Origin: Pseudopedobacter sp965218985
GTDB lineage: Bacteria; Bacteroidota; Bacteroidia; Sphingobacteriales; Sphingobacteriaceae
Length of the DNA stretch: 64,000 nucleotides
NCBI GenBank assembly: GCA_965218985.1
Contig: CBDCMP010000006.1
Location: forward strand, 124,001-188,000
Reading direction: 5' to 3'
Shown here: positions 16,068 through 25,646 of the stretch, piece by piece
How the letters are laid out: each line of letters starts with the position of its first letter
Numbering within the stretch: the stretch's first letter is position 1
Notes under the pieces: model-generated
Database searches by the model: none
The model's input: only the letters and a program-made list of their open reading frames with translations
What the model was told of the DNA's origin: nothing
Made by a program: the position numbers and the translations under genes

Positions 16068-16961
16068 ATGAAAAAGAAACAGGGCTTTGCCGGACAAAGA
16101 ACATTGGAGTCAACACCTGAGATTATTCAGCAATTTCTGTTAAAACATCCTTCCGCAAAAAACGGTCATTTTACCAAGGTGGGATTTTTCCCAAAAGCTA
16201 AACACCAGTTTTTGAGCGGGGAGGGAAGAGACGAGTACCTCATGATCTATTGCATCGAGGGATATGGGGTTGCCAACATCAAACAAAAGATTCATCACAT
16301 CTCTCCGGGAGATTTTTTCATTATCCCTGCAAAAAGTCAATTTTCATACCATGCAGATGAGCTGAAACCCTGGAGTATTTTTTGGTTTTATTTTAAGGGA
16401 GCGGCGATAGAGGAGATGGCTGATCTTTACATCAAATCCACTCAATCTTATAAAGGTTTTTTGCCTTATACGGGTGAGCGGATTAAGCTCTTCCATAGCA
16501 TTCATCAAAATCTGGAGAGAGGGTACAACGATGAAAATTTAACTTTCATGAACATGTGCCTTTTGAATCTGCTGTCTTCTCTGGTGCTCATCACTGACAA
16601 CGAGCTCATGAAAGAGGATAAAGTTCAAAGCGTCATCAATAGCAGCATACAATTTATGAAAGAAAACAAGGAATTGAACCTGACGCTTCCGCAAATCGCT
16701 GAGAATGCAAATATTTCTGTGTCGCATTTTTCATTGATATTTAAAAAACGCACCGGCATATCACCTATCAACTATTATAATATCATAAAGATTCAGAAAG
16801 CATGCGAGTATCTTAAATACACGGATATTCTGGTTAAAGAGATAGCCTTTAGCGTAGGGATTTCCGATACACATTATTTCTCCAGGCTTTTTTCTAAAAT
16901 AATGGGCGTTTCTCCAAATGAATACAGAGCTGATTTTAACCAATCTGTGATAGGGAGCTAA
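16068..16961 (+). CDS. AraC-family transcriptional regulator
   Basis: About 297 residues from the ATG at 16068. The N-terminal half is a cupin-like sensor (KHQFLSGEGRDEYLMIYCIE, HHISPGDFFIIPAKSQFSYH), and the C-terminal 100 residues hold two HTH motifs: LTLPQIAENANISVSHFSLI and VKEIAFSVGISDTHYFSRLF, followed by KIMGVSPNEYR, the AraC signature. The cupin form is typical of sugar-responsive regulators. Divergent from galK; a regulator of galactose use is plausible but not shown. Confidence 0.92.
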   Translation: MKKKQGFAGQRTLESTPEIIQQFLLKHPSAKNGHFTKVGFFPKAKHQFLSGEGRDEYLMIYCIEGYGVANIKQKIHHISPGDFFIIPAKSQFSYHADELKPWSIFWFYFKGAAIEEMADLYIKSTQSYKGFLPYTGERIKLFHSIHQNLERGYNDENLTFMNMCLLNLLSSLVLITDNELMKEDKVQSVINSSIQFMKENKELNLTLPQIAENANISVSHFSLIFKKRTGISPINYYNIIKIQKACEYLKYTDILVKEIAFSVGISDTHYFSRLFSKIMGVSPNEYRADFNQSVIGS

Positions 16962-17060
16962 ATTGCTGAAAAAAATTACATCATTCTTCTTTAAAGATGA
17001 ATATTAAGTAACGTGATTGTTATTTAATGTGGATATTTTATGTTATCAAGCAGAATTAAT

Positions 17061-17068
17061 TAAATTTG
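17061..17068 (+). promoter_or_regulatory. Candidate gltA promoter -7 box
   Basis: TAAATTTG fits TAnnTTTG, 19 bases before the gltA ATG. No convincing -33 TTTG is visible. Confidence 0.45.
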
Positions 17069-17087
17069 TTGGCAAAGCCAATATGAT

Positions 17088-18374
17088 ATGTCAGAAACAG
17101 CAGAACTTAAATTAGATGGTGAGTTATACACTTTACCGGTTATAGCGGGTACAGAAAATGAAAAAGCGATAGATATAGGGAAACTAAGAGATCAAACAGG
17201 TTTTGTGACATTGGATAGCGGTTTTAAAAATACGGGTGCAACAAAAAGTGCGATCACCTTTTTAGATGGAGAGAAAGGTGTTTTAAAATATAGAGGTTAT
17301 TCGATTGAACAGCTTGCGGAGAAATCCACTTTCATAGAGGTCGCTTATTTATTGATCTATGGAGATTTGCCCAACCAACAGGAGAAGGAGAATTTTCAGC
17401 ACGAAATCAGCCGTCATACTTTAGTTCATGAGGATATGAAGAAGTTTTTTGACGGTTTTCCATCAAAGGCACACCCTATGGGTCAGCTTTCCTCATTAGT
17501 TTGCTCTTTATCCTCTTTTTATCCTGAATCTTTAGATCCCCGTCCCACTGAAGAGGAATTTAATTTAACTATGATCAAATTGCTTGGAAAGATGGCTACC
17601 ATTGTTTCTTGGATCTATAAGAAATCTCTGGGACATCCGGTCATCTATCCAAAGAACAAATACGATTATGTGACCAACTTTTTGTACATGACCTTTGGTC
17701 AGCGTACCGAAGAGGTGGAGATTGATGACGTGGTAGTAAATGCCATGAATAAATTATTGATTTTGCATGCAGACCATGAGCAAAATTGCTCCACCTCCAC
17801 GGTAAGGATTGTGGGCTCATCAGATTGCAATTTATATGCGTCCATTTCAGCAGGCATATCTGCATTATGGGGCCCTTTGCATGGCGGAGCCAACCAAGCG
17901 GTTATCGAGATGTTGGAACAAATAAAGAATGACGGGGGAGATGTGGATAAATGGGTAAACAAGGCAAAAGATAAAAATGACTCCTTCCGTTTAATGGGCT
18001 TTGGCCACCGGGTTTATAAGAATTTTGATCCAAGGGCGAAAATCATCAAAAAAGCGTGTGATGATATTTTAAATAAACTGGGAATCAATGATCCCGTTTT
18101 GGATATCGCCAAGAAGTTAGAGGAGGTGGCTTTGAGTGATCCTTATTTTGTGGATAAAAAGTTATATCCAAACGTGGATTTCTATTCAGGAATCATTTAC
18201 AGGGCTTTAGGTTTCCCAACTGAAATGTTTACGGTATTATTTGCTTTAGGTCGTTTGCCGGGTTGGATTGCTCAGTGGAAAGAGATGCGGGAGAATAAAG
18301 AACCTATTGGCAGGCCAAGACAAATTTATGTTGGAGAGACCAATAGAGAATATCTGGATATTGATAAAAGATAA
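17088..18374 (+). CDS. gltA: Citrate synthase
   Basis: 428 residues. Family motifs: FLDGEKGVLKYRGYSIEQLA near residue 62, LHADHEQNCSTSTVRIVGSS near 225 (active-site His), GPLHGGANQAVIEML near 262 (second His) and MGFGHRVYKNFDPRAKI near 305 (His, Arg and Asp). It condenses acetyl-CoA and oxaloacetate in the TCA cycle. The length and N-terminal beta domain (SETAELKLDGELYTLPVIAG) match the hexameric type II enzymes of Gram-negative bacteria. Monocistronic with its own terminator. Confidence 0.97.
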   Translation: MSETAELKLDGELYTLPVIAGTENEKAIDIGKLRDQTGFVTLDSGFKNTGATKSAITFLDGEKGVLKYRGYSIEQLAEKSTFIEVAYLLIYGDLPNQQEKENFQHEISRHTLVHEDMKKFFDGFPSKAHPMGQLSSLVCSLSSFYPESLDPRPTEEEFNLTMIKLLGKMATIVSWIYKKSLGHPVIYPKNKYDYVTNFLYMTFGQRTEEVEIDDVVVNAMNKLLILHADHEQNCSTSTVRIVGSSDCNLYASISAGISALWGPLHGGANQAVIEMLEQIKNDGGDVDKWVNKAKDKNDSFRLMGFGHRVYKNFDPRAKIIKKACDDILNKLGINDPVLDIAKKLEEVALSDPYFVDKKLYPNVDFYSGIIYRALGFPTEMFTVLFALGRLPGWIAQWKEMRENKEPIGRPRQIYVGETNREYLDIDKR

Positions 18375-18388
18375 TAAGAATTCAAAGC

Positions 18389-18408
18389 CCGCCCTAAAGG
18401 CGGTTTTT
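18389..18408 (+). terminator. Terminator after gltA
   Basis: CCGCC-CTAAA-GGCGG stem-loop followed by five T, 14 bases after the gltA stop. Confidence 0.85.
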
Positions 18409-18471
18409 GCTTTTAAATGCTTACCAATCCCAAATACAGTTCGTTCAGTGATCTATAATAGCATGAGATGA

Positions 18472-19716
18472 TCAATGGGCCAGGTTCTCCAAAGTCTCAT
18501 ATTTCTGGTGCTTGTATTTGAAAATAAAAGGAAAAATGACGGCAAGTAGGAGGGCATATCCGGCAAAGGTGAACCAGATGTTCTGCCAATCCCTAACCCC
18601 ATCCACGGTAAAATAATCCACCACCCATCCACTTAGGATGCCGCCAAAGAAAGCTCCCAATCCGTTGGTCATCAACATGAACAAACCTTGAGCACTTGCC
18701 CTGATTTTAGGATCTGCTTCCCGTTCCACAAATAATGAGCCCGAAATATTGAAGAAGTCAAAAGCCATTCCATAGATGATCATCGAAAAAACCAGCAGAT
18801 ATAAACCATTTCCTGGATTGCCTATTCCAAATAAACCAAATCTGAGCACCCAGGCAATGATACTGAATAGCATCACTTTTTTAATTCCGAATTTTTGAAG
18901 GAAGAATGGAATGGTGAGAATAAAGACTGTTTCAGATATCTGAGAGATGGAAAGCAGCAGATTTGGATGTTGCACTCCGAATGAAGCAGGATAAGTGGTT
19001 CTAAAGTCATCTAAAAAAGAACCTCCAAATAGATTCGTGATCTGGAGGGCTGCGCCCAATAACATCGAGAAGATGAAAAAGATAGCCATCTTCCTTGCTT
19101 TAAATAATACAAATGCATCCAAGCCAATACTGGAAGCAATGCTGCGGGCATCGCCAGGTTTCAAAGGTGGGCGCTTTGGCATGGTGAATGAATAAAGGCC
19201 AAGTATCAATGCAGCCGCACCACTGACATAAAGTTGCATAGGGCTTTTGGTCCATCCTAAAAAGTCAACGATCCACATGGCTGCTATAAAGCCAATGGTT
19301 CCCCAAACCCGGATAGGTGGGAAGGATTTCACGATATCCATTCCTTTTTTCTCTAAGGCATTGTAAGAAACGGTGTTCGCCAAAGCGATGGTTGGCATAT
19401 AAACCATAGAGTTAAATAACATGATGATGTATAATGAGGGATAATCTTTGATGCCTGAGGCAACGAAGAGTAAAAGAGCACCTGCGATATGGCAAATCCC
19501 CAAAACTTTTTCGGCATTTAAGAACCTGTCTGAAATAATGCCCATGATGGCAGGCATGAATAAGGAGGCAATCCCCATGGTGGCGAAGATGCTTCCAACC
19601 TCCACACCTGTGAACTTTAATGTCACGATCATGTAACCACCCAGGGAGATCAACCAAGCTCCCCAAACAAAAAATTGCAGAAAATTCATCGCAATCAAGC
19701 GAAGCTTTATATTCAT
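18472..19716 (-). CDS. Nucleoside permease, MFS (NupG/XapB-like)
   Basis: 414 residues with twelve predicted membrane segments. The N-terminus (KLRLIAMNFLQFFVWGAWLI, then SLGGYM) and PPIRVWGTIGFIAAMWIVDF near residue 130 are typical of the nucleoside:H+ symporter family (PF03825-type). It would import nucleosides across the inner membrane. No nucleoside catabolic gene is adjacent; the neighbour downstream on the same strand order is the citrate synthase (convergent). Substrate is inferred from family resemblance only. Confidence 0.82.
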   Translation of the reverse strand: MNIKLRLIAMNFLQFFVWGAWLISLGGYMIVTLKFTGVEVGSIFATMGIASLFMPAIMGIISDRFLNAEKVLGICHIAGALLLFVASGIKDYPSLYIIMLFNSMVYMPTIALANTVSYNALEKKGMDIVKSFPPIRVWGTIGFIAAMWIVDFLGWTKSPMQLYVSGAAALILGLYSFTMPKRPPLKPGDARSIASSIGLDAFVLFKARKMAIFFIFSMLLGAALQITNLFGGSFLDDFRTTYPASFGVQHPNLLLSISQISETVFILTIPFFLQKFGIKKVMLFSIIAWVLRFGLFGIGNPGNGLYLLVFSMIIYGMAFDFFNISGSLFVEREADPKIRASAQGLFMLMTNGLGAFFGGILSGWVVDYFTVDGVRDWQNIWFTFAGYALLLAVIFPFIFKYKHQKYETLENLAH

Positions 19717-19772
19717 AACATCAGACCTGACATGTGAGATTCAAAAAAATGAAGATATAAATTATTTCTTTT

Positions 19773-20366
19773 TCAGGATGTTTTTCTTTTGCCAATCTCG
19801 TCTCTGATCTTGGCTGCTTTTTCGTAGGCCTCTTCATTTAACGCTTCTTGGAGTTTAGTCTGCAGTTCTTCCAAGGAGAAAGAGGTGTAACTGGCTACAT
19901 TCGAGGTTTTTGCCTCTTCAACGGGTTCAATGTTATCAAGAAAAACAAAATCATTTCCTTCAATGACAATACCTGCGGAGGCTAAAATGAATTCGTAGGT
20001 GTAAATGGGGCATTCAAACCGAACAGCCAAAGCTATGGCGTCTGAGGTACGGGCGTCTACTTCGATATTCTTTTTGCCATCGTTACAAATCAATTTACTG
20101 TAAAATATGCCATCCACTAAATTGTAGATGATGACCTCCTGGACATTAATGTGGTAGGCTTCTGCAAAAGATCTGAATAAGTCATGAGTCAATGGGCGAC
20201 TTGGTGTCATCTTCTCAATCTCTATCGCGATGGCCTGAGCTTCAAATCCGCCGATGATGATGGGCAACCTTCTTCTTCCACTCACTTCTCCAAGCACCAA
20301 AGCATACGCTCCGGATTGTGTCTGGCTATATGATAAGCCAACAATGTCTAATTTTAGTTTCTTCAT
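19773..20366 (-). CDS. Bifunctional nuclease family protein (DUF151) with C-terminal UVR motif
   Basis: 197 residues. The DUF151 domain covers residues 1-140 (SGAYALVLGEVSGRRRLPII, IGGFEAQAIAIEIE, RPLTHDLFRSFAEAY, DARTSDAIALAVR). Members are reported as bifunctional nucleases; the biological role in bacteria is unclear. The C-terminal SLEELQTKLQEALNEEAYEK, AAKIRDEIGKRK is a UVR-type coiled-coil motif as in UvrB/UvrC, a common fusion in Bacteroidota. It lies between a nucleoside permease and etfA on the same strand, with gaps of 56 and 182 bases. Confidence 0.9.
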   Translation of the reverse strand: MKKLKLDIVGLSYSQTQSGAYALVLGEVSGRRRLPIIIGGFEAQAIAIEIEKMTPSRPLTHDLFRSFAEAYHINVQEVIIYNLVDGIFYSKLICNDGKKNIEVDARTSDAIALAVRFECPIYTYEFILASAGIVIEGNDFVFLDNIEPVEEAKTSNVASYTSFSLEELQTKLQEALNEEAYEKAAKIRDEIGKRKTS

Positions 20367-20548
20367 TTATTCAAATCAACACCCCAGTTTATTATTAAAG
20401 ATACCTTGGCGTGTTAAGGCTGTCTGTTCCTACTCCACATGGCTTTACCTCCAGGCCTGTATTCCTCTCCATCCCTCACGCTATTCCACCATCACAACAT
20501 CAGGACAAACAACCTGCCAAAATATATCGTTTAATTTTTTCCTTAAAA

Positions 20549-21526
20549 TTAAGAATTTGCTTTTAAAGATTTAACAGCTGCTATCATTTTAGGGACAACT
20601 TCAAAAGCATCGCCTACAATCCCATAATCTGCAACTTTAAAGAATGGGGCCTCCGGGTCTTTATTAATCACAACGATCACCTTAGAGGAGGACACACCAG
20701 CCAAATGTTGTATCGCTCCTGAAATACCAATTGCGATATATAAATTCGGACTGATGGCGATCCCTGTTTGTCCAACATGTTCACTGTGTGGTCTCCAGTC
20801 AGCATCCGAAACTGGTTTTGAACAGGCAGTGGCTGCGCCCAGGAGATTGGCCAACTCTTCAATCATCCCCCAATTCTCCGGGCCTTTCAATCCCCTGCCC
20901 GCACTTACCACCAACTCGGCATCAGGTAAAGATACTTTGTCAGTCGCTCTTACAATCTCCTTAATGATGGTTTTAAAATCAGTATCTTTAATTTCAGAAG
21001 TGAACTCTTCCACTTTTGTGTCAGCACCATCTTTCATTACTTTATAGGAGTTTGGCGTCAGGGAGATGACCTTGTTTTCAGAACTCATCTCCACAAAAGC
21101 AAAAGCTTTATTAGAAAAAGCAGTCTTCTTCACTATGAATTTCCCGCCATCAGTTTGTGGCAATTCTATGGCCCCATCAGCTACGGCCGCTTCCAGTTTA
21201 ACGCCGATTCGCGGAGCCAATCCTTTACCCGAAAAAGAGTTAGAGAGCACCACCACATTTGCGTCTTCTTTTTTTGCAGCCTCTGCAATTACTGATGCAT
21301 AAGCCTGATTCACAAATGATTTTAATTTATCATTGTTCACATTCAGCACTTTTTCAGCTCCATATGTTCCTAAAGCCTCTAAATCTGAGATGGCTACATC
21401 TCCAATAGAGATGGCTACAAGATGGGTGTTCAATTGGTTTGCAATGGCCTTTGCGTAAGAGACAACTTCGAATATTGATTTTTTGAATTTGCCTTCGGCA
21501 TTTTCAACATATACTAAAACAGACAT
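20549..21526 (-). CDS. etfA: Electron transfer flavoprotein alpha subunit
   Basis: 325 residues. The C-terminal FAD-binding domain carries the signature ELVVSAGRGLKGPENWGMIE near residue 205, then AACS-like ATACSKPVSDADWRPHSEHV, GQTGIAISPNLYIAIGISGA, IQHLAGV, all hallmarks of EtfA. The N-terminal half is the ETF alpha/beta domain. With EtfB it transfers electrons from acyl-CoA and other dehydrogenases to the quinone pool. EtfB lies upstream on the same strand with a 156-base gap, longer than usual for this pair. Confidence 0.96.
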   Translation of the reverse strand: MSVLVYVENAEGKFKKSIFEVVSYAKAIANQLNTHLVAISIGDVAISDLEALGTYGAEKVLNVNNDKLKSFVNQAYASVIAEAAKKEDANVVVLSNSFSGKGLAPRIGVKLEAAVADGAIELPQTDGGKFIVKKTAFSNKAFAFVEMSSENKVISLTPNSYKVMKDGADTKVEEFTSEIKDTDFKTIIKEIVRATDKVSLPDAELVVSAGRGLKGPENWGMIEELANLLGAATACSKPVSDADWRPHSEHVGQTGIAISPNLYIAIGISGAIQHLAGVSSSKVIVVINKDPEAPFFKVADYGIVGDAFEVVPKMIAAVKSLKANS

Positions 21527-21682
21527 ATTTTTTTGGTTTATTGATTAACCTATGGTCATTCACTATTTAATAATTGTTTTTACAGGTGTTGGGGATGGCA
21601 GTGAGTACTCCCACAGGATGGCCTATGCCAGCCCAGTGACGTATGCACGTGAAGTTTGCCCGAACATCCAAAATCCTTATCT

Positions 21683-22420
21683 TTAAAGGACTTTTGCTTC
21701 ACTATGCAGTAAGTCCACCAATTTTTCTGGCTCTGAGGCATCCACCAATTTAACGGTGCCTCTTGGTGCGGGTGTTTCAAACTTCACAATTTCTGAGAAT
21801 TTCTTCACTTCCACAGGTTCCACCACGGTTAGCGGTTTGGTACGGGCCGACATGATCCCTCTCATGTTAGGGATTCTCCATTCGGCAACCCCTTCTGCAG
21901 TGCCGGCGACAAATGGAAAAGGAATGGTGAGTATTTCTTTGCCGCCTTCGATCTCTCTCTCCGCGGTTGCACTGTTGCCATCAACATCTAATTTTTTAAT
22001 GATGGACACTGAGGGGATATCCAATAATTCTCCTAACATGGCTGCAACTTTCGCCCCATTATAATCAATGGATTCTCGTCCTGTTAAGATCAAATCAAAT
22101 CCCTTGTCTTTGGCATAAACAGCTATCTGATTGGCTACAAAATAGGCATCCTGCGGAGCTGCGTTAATTCTCACCGCATCTGTGGCACCAATGGCCAACG
22201 CTTTTCTGATGGTGGGTTCAGTACCCACTTCTCCCACGTTGATCACGGTCACTGTCCCATTTCCATTATCAGTGAGTTCAATAGCTCTTGAAAGGGCTAT
22301 CTCATCATAAGGATTCAAAACAAACTGAACCCCAGCCTGATTGAACTGGGTGTCCCCATTTGTGAAAGTTATTTTTGTGGTGGTGTCTGGTACATTACTA
22401 ATACAAACTAAAATTTTCAT
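21683..22420 (-). CDS. etfB: Electron transfer flavoprotein beta subunit
   Basis: 245 residues from the ATG at 22420; an ATG two codons upstream (22426) is also possible. It begins MKILVCISNVPDTTTKI and contains NPYDEIALSRAIEL, the AMP-binding region LILTGRESIDYNGAKVAAML, and SVSIIKKLD, typical of EtfB. Its partner EtfA follows. The window also has an acyl-CoA dehydrogenase-like gene (6366), a potential electron donor, but at a distance. Confidence 0.95.
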   Translation of the reverse strand: MKILVCISNVPDTTTKITFTNGDTQFNQAGVQFVLNPYDEIALSRAIELTDNGNGTVTVINVGEVGTEPTIRKALAIGATDAVRINAAPQDAYFVANQIAVYAKDKGFDLILTGRESIDYNGAKVAAMLGELLDIPSVSIIKKLDVDGNSATAEREIEGGKEILTIPFPFVAGTAEGVAEWRIPNMRGIMSARTKPLTVVEPVEVKKFSEIVKFETPAPRGTVKLVDASEPEKLVDLLHSEAKVL

Positions 22421-22437
22421 TATCATTGTGATTTCTG

Positions 22438-22445
22438 CAAATTTA
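22438..22445 (-). promoter_or_regulatory. Candidate etfB promoter -7 box
   Basis: TAAATTTG on the minus strand, 17 bases before the ATG at 22420, in the gap between divergent genes. Confidence 0.5.
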
Positions 22446-22465
22446 ATTAATTATTCGATTATAAA

Positions 22466-22795
22466 ATGGCGGTTAACAGATTAGAACGATTACTGGAGTT
22501 TTTTGAGCACGAACCCAATGATCCATTTTTGAAATATGCACTGGCAACCGAATACCTGAGATTAGATAACCCTGAAAAGGCATTATGGTTTTATTTAGAT
22601 TTAGTAGATCAGCATCCTGACTATATTGGCACCTATTATCATTTGGGAAAGTTGTATGAGCAGATGCAAAAACAGAAAGAAGCGTTAAATATCTATGAAC
22701 AAGGGATTTCAGTGGCCAAAAAAATAAAAGACCAGCACGCTTTGAATGAACTATTAGGAGTTTTTAACAGCTTGCAGGATGAGCTTTATGACTAA
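22466..22795 (+). CDS. Small TPR protein
   Basis: 109 residues, almost entirely tetratricopeptide repeats: DPFLKYALATEYLRLDNPEK near residue 18, IGTYYHLGKLYEQMQKQKEA near 52 and a third helix pair near 85. TPR scaffolds bind proteins; the partner is unknown. No signal peptide, so cytoplasmic. It overlaps the start of the chromate-type transporter gene by 8 bases, indicating a two-gene operon. Confidence 0.85.
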   Translation: MAVNRLERLLEFFEHEPNDPFLKYALATEYLRLDNPEKALWFYLDLVDQHPDYIGTYYHLGKLYEQMQKQKEALNIYEQGISVAKKIKDQHALNELLGVFNSLQDELYD

Positions 22796-24002
22796 AGAAA
22801 GCGAATTCAAACGGGTAGTTTTTTTGGGGGATGTGCTGGCTTTCATGCTTACTTCTTTTGGAGGACCACAGGCCCATTTGGCTATTTTATTGAATGATTT
22901 CGTGAAAAAAAGAAATTACCTCAGTGAAGAGGAACTGATGGAGCTTTATGCGCTCACCCAGATTCTGCCGGGACCTTCTTCCACACAGACGCTGATAGGT
23001 ATCGCCTATAAGATAGGAGGCCTTTCCCTGGCGCTCATCACTTTTTTGATTTGGGCATTGCCCTCAGCAGCAGCAATGTGTTTCATCGCTATCGGTTTTG
23101 ATTCTTTTTCAGTGCATCCCGAATTTCTTAAAGTGCTGTCTTTTATCCAGCCAATTGCTTTAGGTATTGTGGCTTATGCAGCTTATAGTTTTGGAAAAAC
23201 CGTTTTAAAATCTGAAGTGAGCATCCTTCTAGCCGTATCCGCTATTGCCGCAAGTTTAATATTAAGGAGTGCTTACGCATTCCCAATTTTGATCTTGTTA
23301 GGCGGAATCATCAGCTCGGCTATTGAAACCAGGCCCGAGGAGAATGAATTGCGGGTGAGGCTTTTCGCGAATATCAATACCCGAAAGGTCGGCTATTTTC
23401 TGGGAATCCTTCTGATCTTTGGCCTATTGGGAGCGGTGATCAACAGAACTTCGCCATTCAGCTTACCCATCAGGCTTTTTGAAAATTTCTATCGTAATGG
23501 AATCCTGATATTTGGCGGCGGACAGGTGTTGGTGCCCTTAATGTACACCGAATTTGTAGATGTCAAACACTATTTGACAGGTCAGGAGTTTTTATCTGGT
23601 TTTGCCTTACAGCAGATGATTCCGGGGCCCACTTTCTCTTTCACTTCTTATTTGGGAGCCATGTCTTTAGGTAACAGGGGTTACGGTGTGAGTGGCCAGA
23701 TTTTAGGCAGTCTCATCGCTGTGATAGGAATTAATGCACCAGGGATCATTCTTATTTTATTCATCGTTCCTTTTTGGAATGATTTGAAAAGAATTACCCG
23801 TATCAAACGTTCTTTAAGTGGTATAAATGCTGTGGCGGTTGGTTTCATGATCGCGGCTTTTTTTCTTTTGATCGCTCCTGTGGGCTTCAATTATTTAAGT
23901 ATATCGATCATCATCATCACATTTCTCATCTTAAGATACACCAGAATTAAAACTCCTTATGTTATTTTGGGTGGAATAATTGCAGGAATGCTGTTGGCCT
24001 GA
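22788..24002 (+). CDS. chrA: Chromate transporter family protein (CHR, two-domain)
   Basis: About 404 residues from the ATG at 22788 (an ATG at 22779 is also in frame). Two homologous CHR domains are visible: FGGPQAHLAILLNDFVKKRN with TQILPGPSSTQTLIGIAYKI in the N-half, and FGGGQVLVPLMYTEFV with ALQQMIPGPTFSFTSYLG in the C-half. The family (PF02417-type) exports chromate in some bacteria, while many members have unknown substrates. About ten membrane segments are present. The 8-base overlap with the TPR gene implies translational coupling. Confidence 0.85.
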   Translation: MTKESEFKRVVFLGDVLAFMLTSFGGPQAHLAILLNDFVKKRNYLSEEELMELYALTQILPGPSSTQTLIGIAYKIGGLSLALITFLIWALPSAAAMCFIAIGFDSFSVHPEFLKVLSFIQPIALGIVAYAAYSFGKTVLKSEVSILLAVSAIAASLILRSAYAFPILILLGGIISSAIETRPEENELRVRLFANINTRKVGYFLGILLIFGLLGAVINRTSPFSLPIRLFENFYRNGILIFGGGQVLVPLMYTEFVDVKHYLTGQEFLSGFALQQMIPGPTFSFTSYLGAMSLGNRGYGVSGQILGSLIAVIGINAPGIILILFIVPFWNDLKRITRIKRSLSGINAVAVGFMIAAFFLLIAPVGFNYLSISIIIITFLILRYTRIKTPYVILGGIIAGMLLA

Positions 24003-24086
24003 CCCGAAAGCGTTCTTTTAGTAATGAATAATGAATTTTTAAAACTTCTCTTCAGCCCGACACGTTAAAACAGGTAAAAATATTTT

Positions 24087-25550
24087 ATGAGGATACCCAT
24101 CAATAGAAAGGACGTCACTGTCACACCGGATTCTAGAAGAGTGATCGCCAGATTTTTTTACAACGGAGAGGAAAGGGCCAAAGAGATTCTGGATCATGTT
24201 TCTGCACTTTCAGAAATGGAGGTTTACCAGATCATCTCTCCAATTTTACAGGAATTCTCCAAAAGGCATCGCAATATCACCAGAATTTTAAACAAACATG
24301 CTGATAAACTGGTGGAGACTGCTCCTGCTTTAAAAACTGATGTGGTGGAGACTTCTTCTTTTCGTAAGTTGCTCATTGGCTCTTATTTTACCCACGAATA
24401 TTCCATAGAATCCGCTGCATTTTTTAATCCTTCCATGGTGGAAGATCCCGATCAGTCAGATCTGGAGGAAGGGGAACGTAGGGTCATCATCAGTTTCAGG
24501 GCGGTGGGCGAGGGTCATATCTCGTCTATGGTATTCAGAAAAGCCACCATTGGTAGAAATAATGATATTGAGGTCATGCCTGCTGGAAGATATGTGGATG
24601 AGGCAGAGATCATCAAAAACAATGTCTACAAAAAGGAATTTTTTCTGGAGAAAGCGGTTGATTCCCATATTTCAGAAAAGACTTTACAATTGGCGAGACA
24701 ACATCTTGACGAAAAATTCGATTACCGGACTTTAAAAGACACCATAGACCGATTAATAGTGGATAATGAGATAGACAGTGTGGATACAGAACTGGAGAAG
24801 CTGTTATGGTTGGCTGATTCTTACCATGAAATTCTGTTCTCTTTAGACACTGATATCTCTGACCGTATCATTTATCCCATCTCCGAGTTTGAAAGGAAAG
24901 GGATAGAGGATGCCCGTTTCGTGAAATTCTTTAGCGAGGAAGGAACCTTTAAATATTATGCCACCTATACCGCTTATGATGGCAGTCTCATTATGCCGAA
25001 ACTGCTCGAGACTACAGATTTTTATCATTTTAAAATGAGACCGATGTACGGCGAGGGAGCCAAGAATAAAAACCTCGCTTTGTTTCCAAGGAAGATAAAT
25101 GGAAAATATGTGATGATGTCCAGAATTGATGGATGGAATAATTACATCATGTATTCGGATAAAGTGAACATATGGACAAATCCCGTGAAACTGCAATCCC
25201 CTAAATTTCCTTGGGAGTTTGTCCAGATTGGAAATTGTGGTTCTCCGATTGAAACAAAAGCAGGATGGTTAGTCGTTACCCATGGCGTGGGGGCGATGAG
25301 GAGATACTGTTTGGGAGTGAGCTTATTGGACTTAAATGATCCCAGCATAGAGATCGGCCGTTTGAGAGAGCCACTTTTAATTGCCAATAAGGATGAACGA
25401 GAGGGCTATGTACCTAATGTGGTGTATTCCTGTGGTTCCATGATCAATAATGGCGAACTCATCATCCCTTATGGGCTATCAGATTATTCTTCTTCTTTCA
25501 TGACTGTTAACTTAAATCATCTGTTGAACAAGCTGAAGAATGAACATTGA
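24087..25550 (+). CDS. Glycoside hydrolase family 130 protein (mannoside phosphorylase-like)
   Basis: 487 residues. The second half has the five-bladed propeller signatures of GH130: EDARFVKFFSEEGTFKYYAT, ALFPRKINGKYVMMSRIDGW, GNCGSPIETKAGWLVVTHGV and LREPLLIANKDEREGYVPNV followed by VYSCG. The N-terminal ~210 residues are helical and characteristic of the longer GH130 subgroup found beside GT4 genes. GH130 enzymes phosphorolyse or hydrolyse beta-mannosides; the substrate here is not known. It is convergent with a pair of glycosyltransferase genes, which suggests synthesis and turnover of the same glycan (inference). Confidence 0.88.
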   Translation: MRIPINRKDVTVTPDSRRVIARFFYNGEERAKEILDHVSALSEMEVYQIISPILQEFSKRHRNITRILNKHADKLVETAPALKTDVVETSSFRKLLIGSYFTHEYSIESAAFFNPSMVEDPDQSDLEEGERRVIISFRAVGEGHISSMVFRKATIGRNNDIEVMPAGRYVDEAEIIKNNVYKKEFFLEKAVDSHISEKTLQLARQHLDEKFDYRTLKDTIDRLIVDNEIDSVDTELEKLLWLADSYHEILFSLDTDISDRIIYPISEFERKGIEDARFVKFFSEEGTFKYYATYTAYDGSLIMPKLLETTDFYHFKMRPMYGEGAKNKNLALFPRKINGKYVMMSRIDGWNNYIMYSDKVNIWTNPVKLQSPKFPWEFVQIGNCGSPIETKAGWLVVTHGVGAMRRYCLGVSLLDLNDPSIEIGRLREPLLIANKDEREGYVPNVVYSCGSMINNGELIIPYGLSDYSSSFMTVNLNHLLNKLKNEH

Positions 25551-25560
25551 TTAATTTAAT

Positions 25561-25598
25561 ATGTTTAATATGTTGCACGATGTTTAATATGTTGCACG
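25561..25598. repeat. Perfect tandem duplication, 2 x 19 bp
   Basis: ATGTTTAATATGTTGCACG occurs twice head to tail (25561-25579 and 25580-25598) between the convergent GH130 and GT4 genes. It is non-coding. Confidence 0.9.
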
Positions 25599-25646
25599 CG
25601 ATGGTATTGAGGTTGCTAACCTTGTCCTCACAGAACGCATTGTTAA

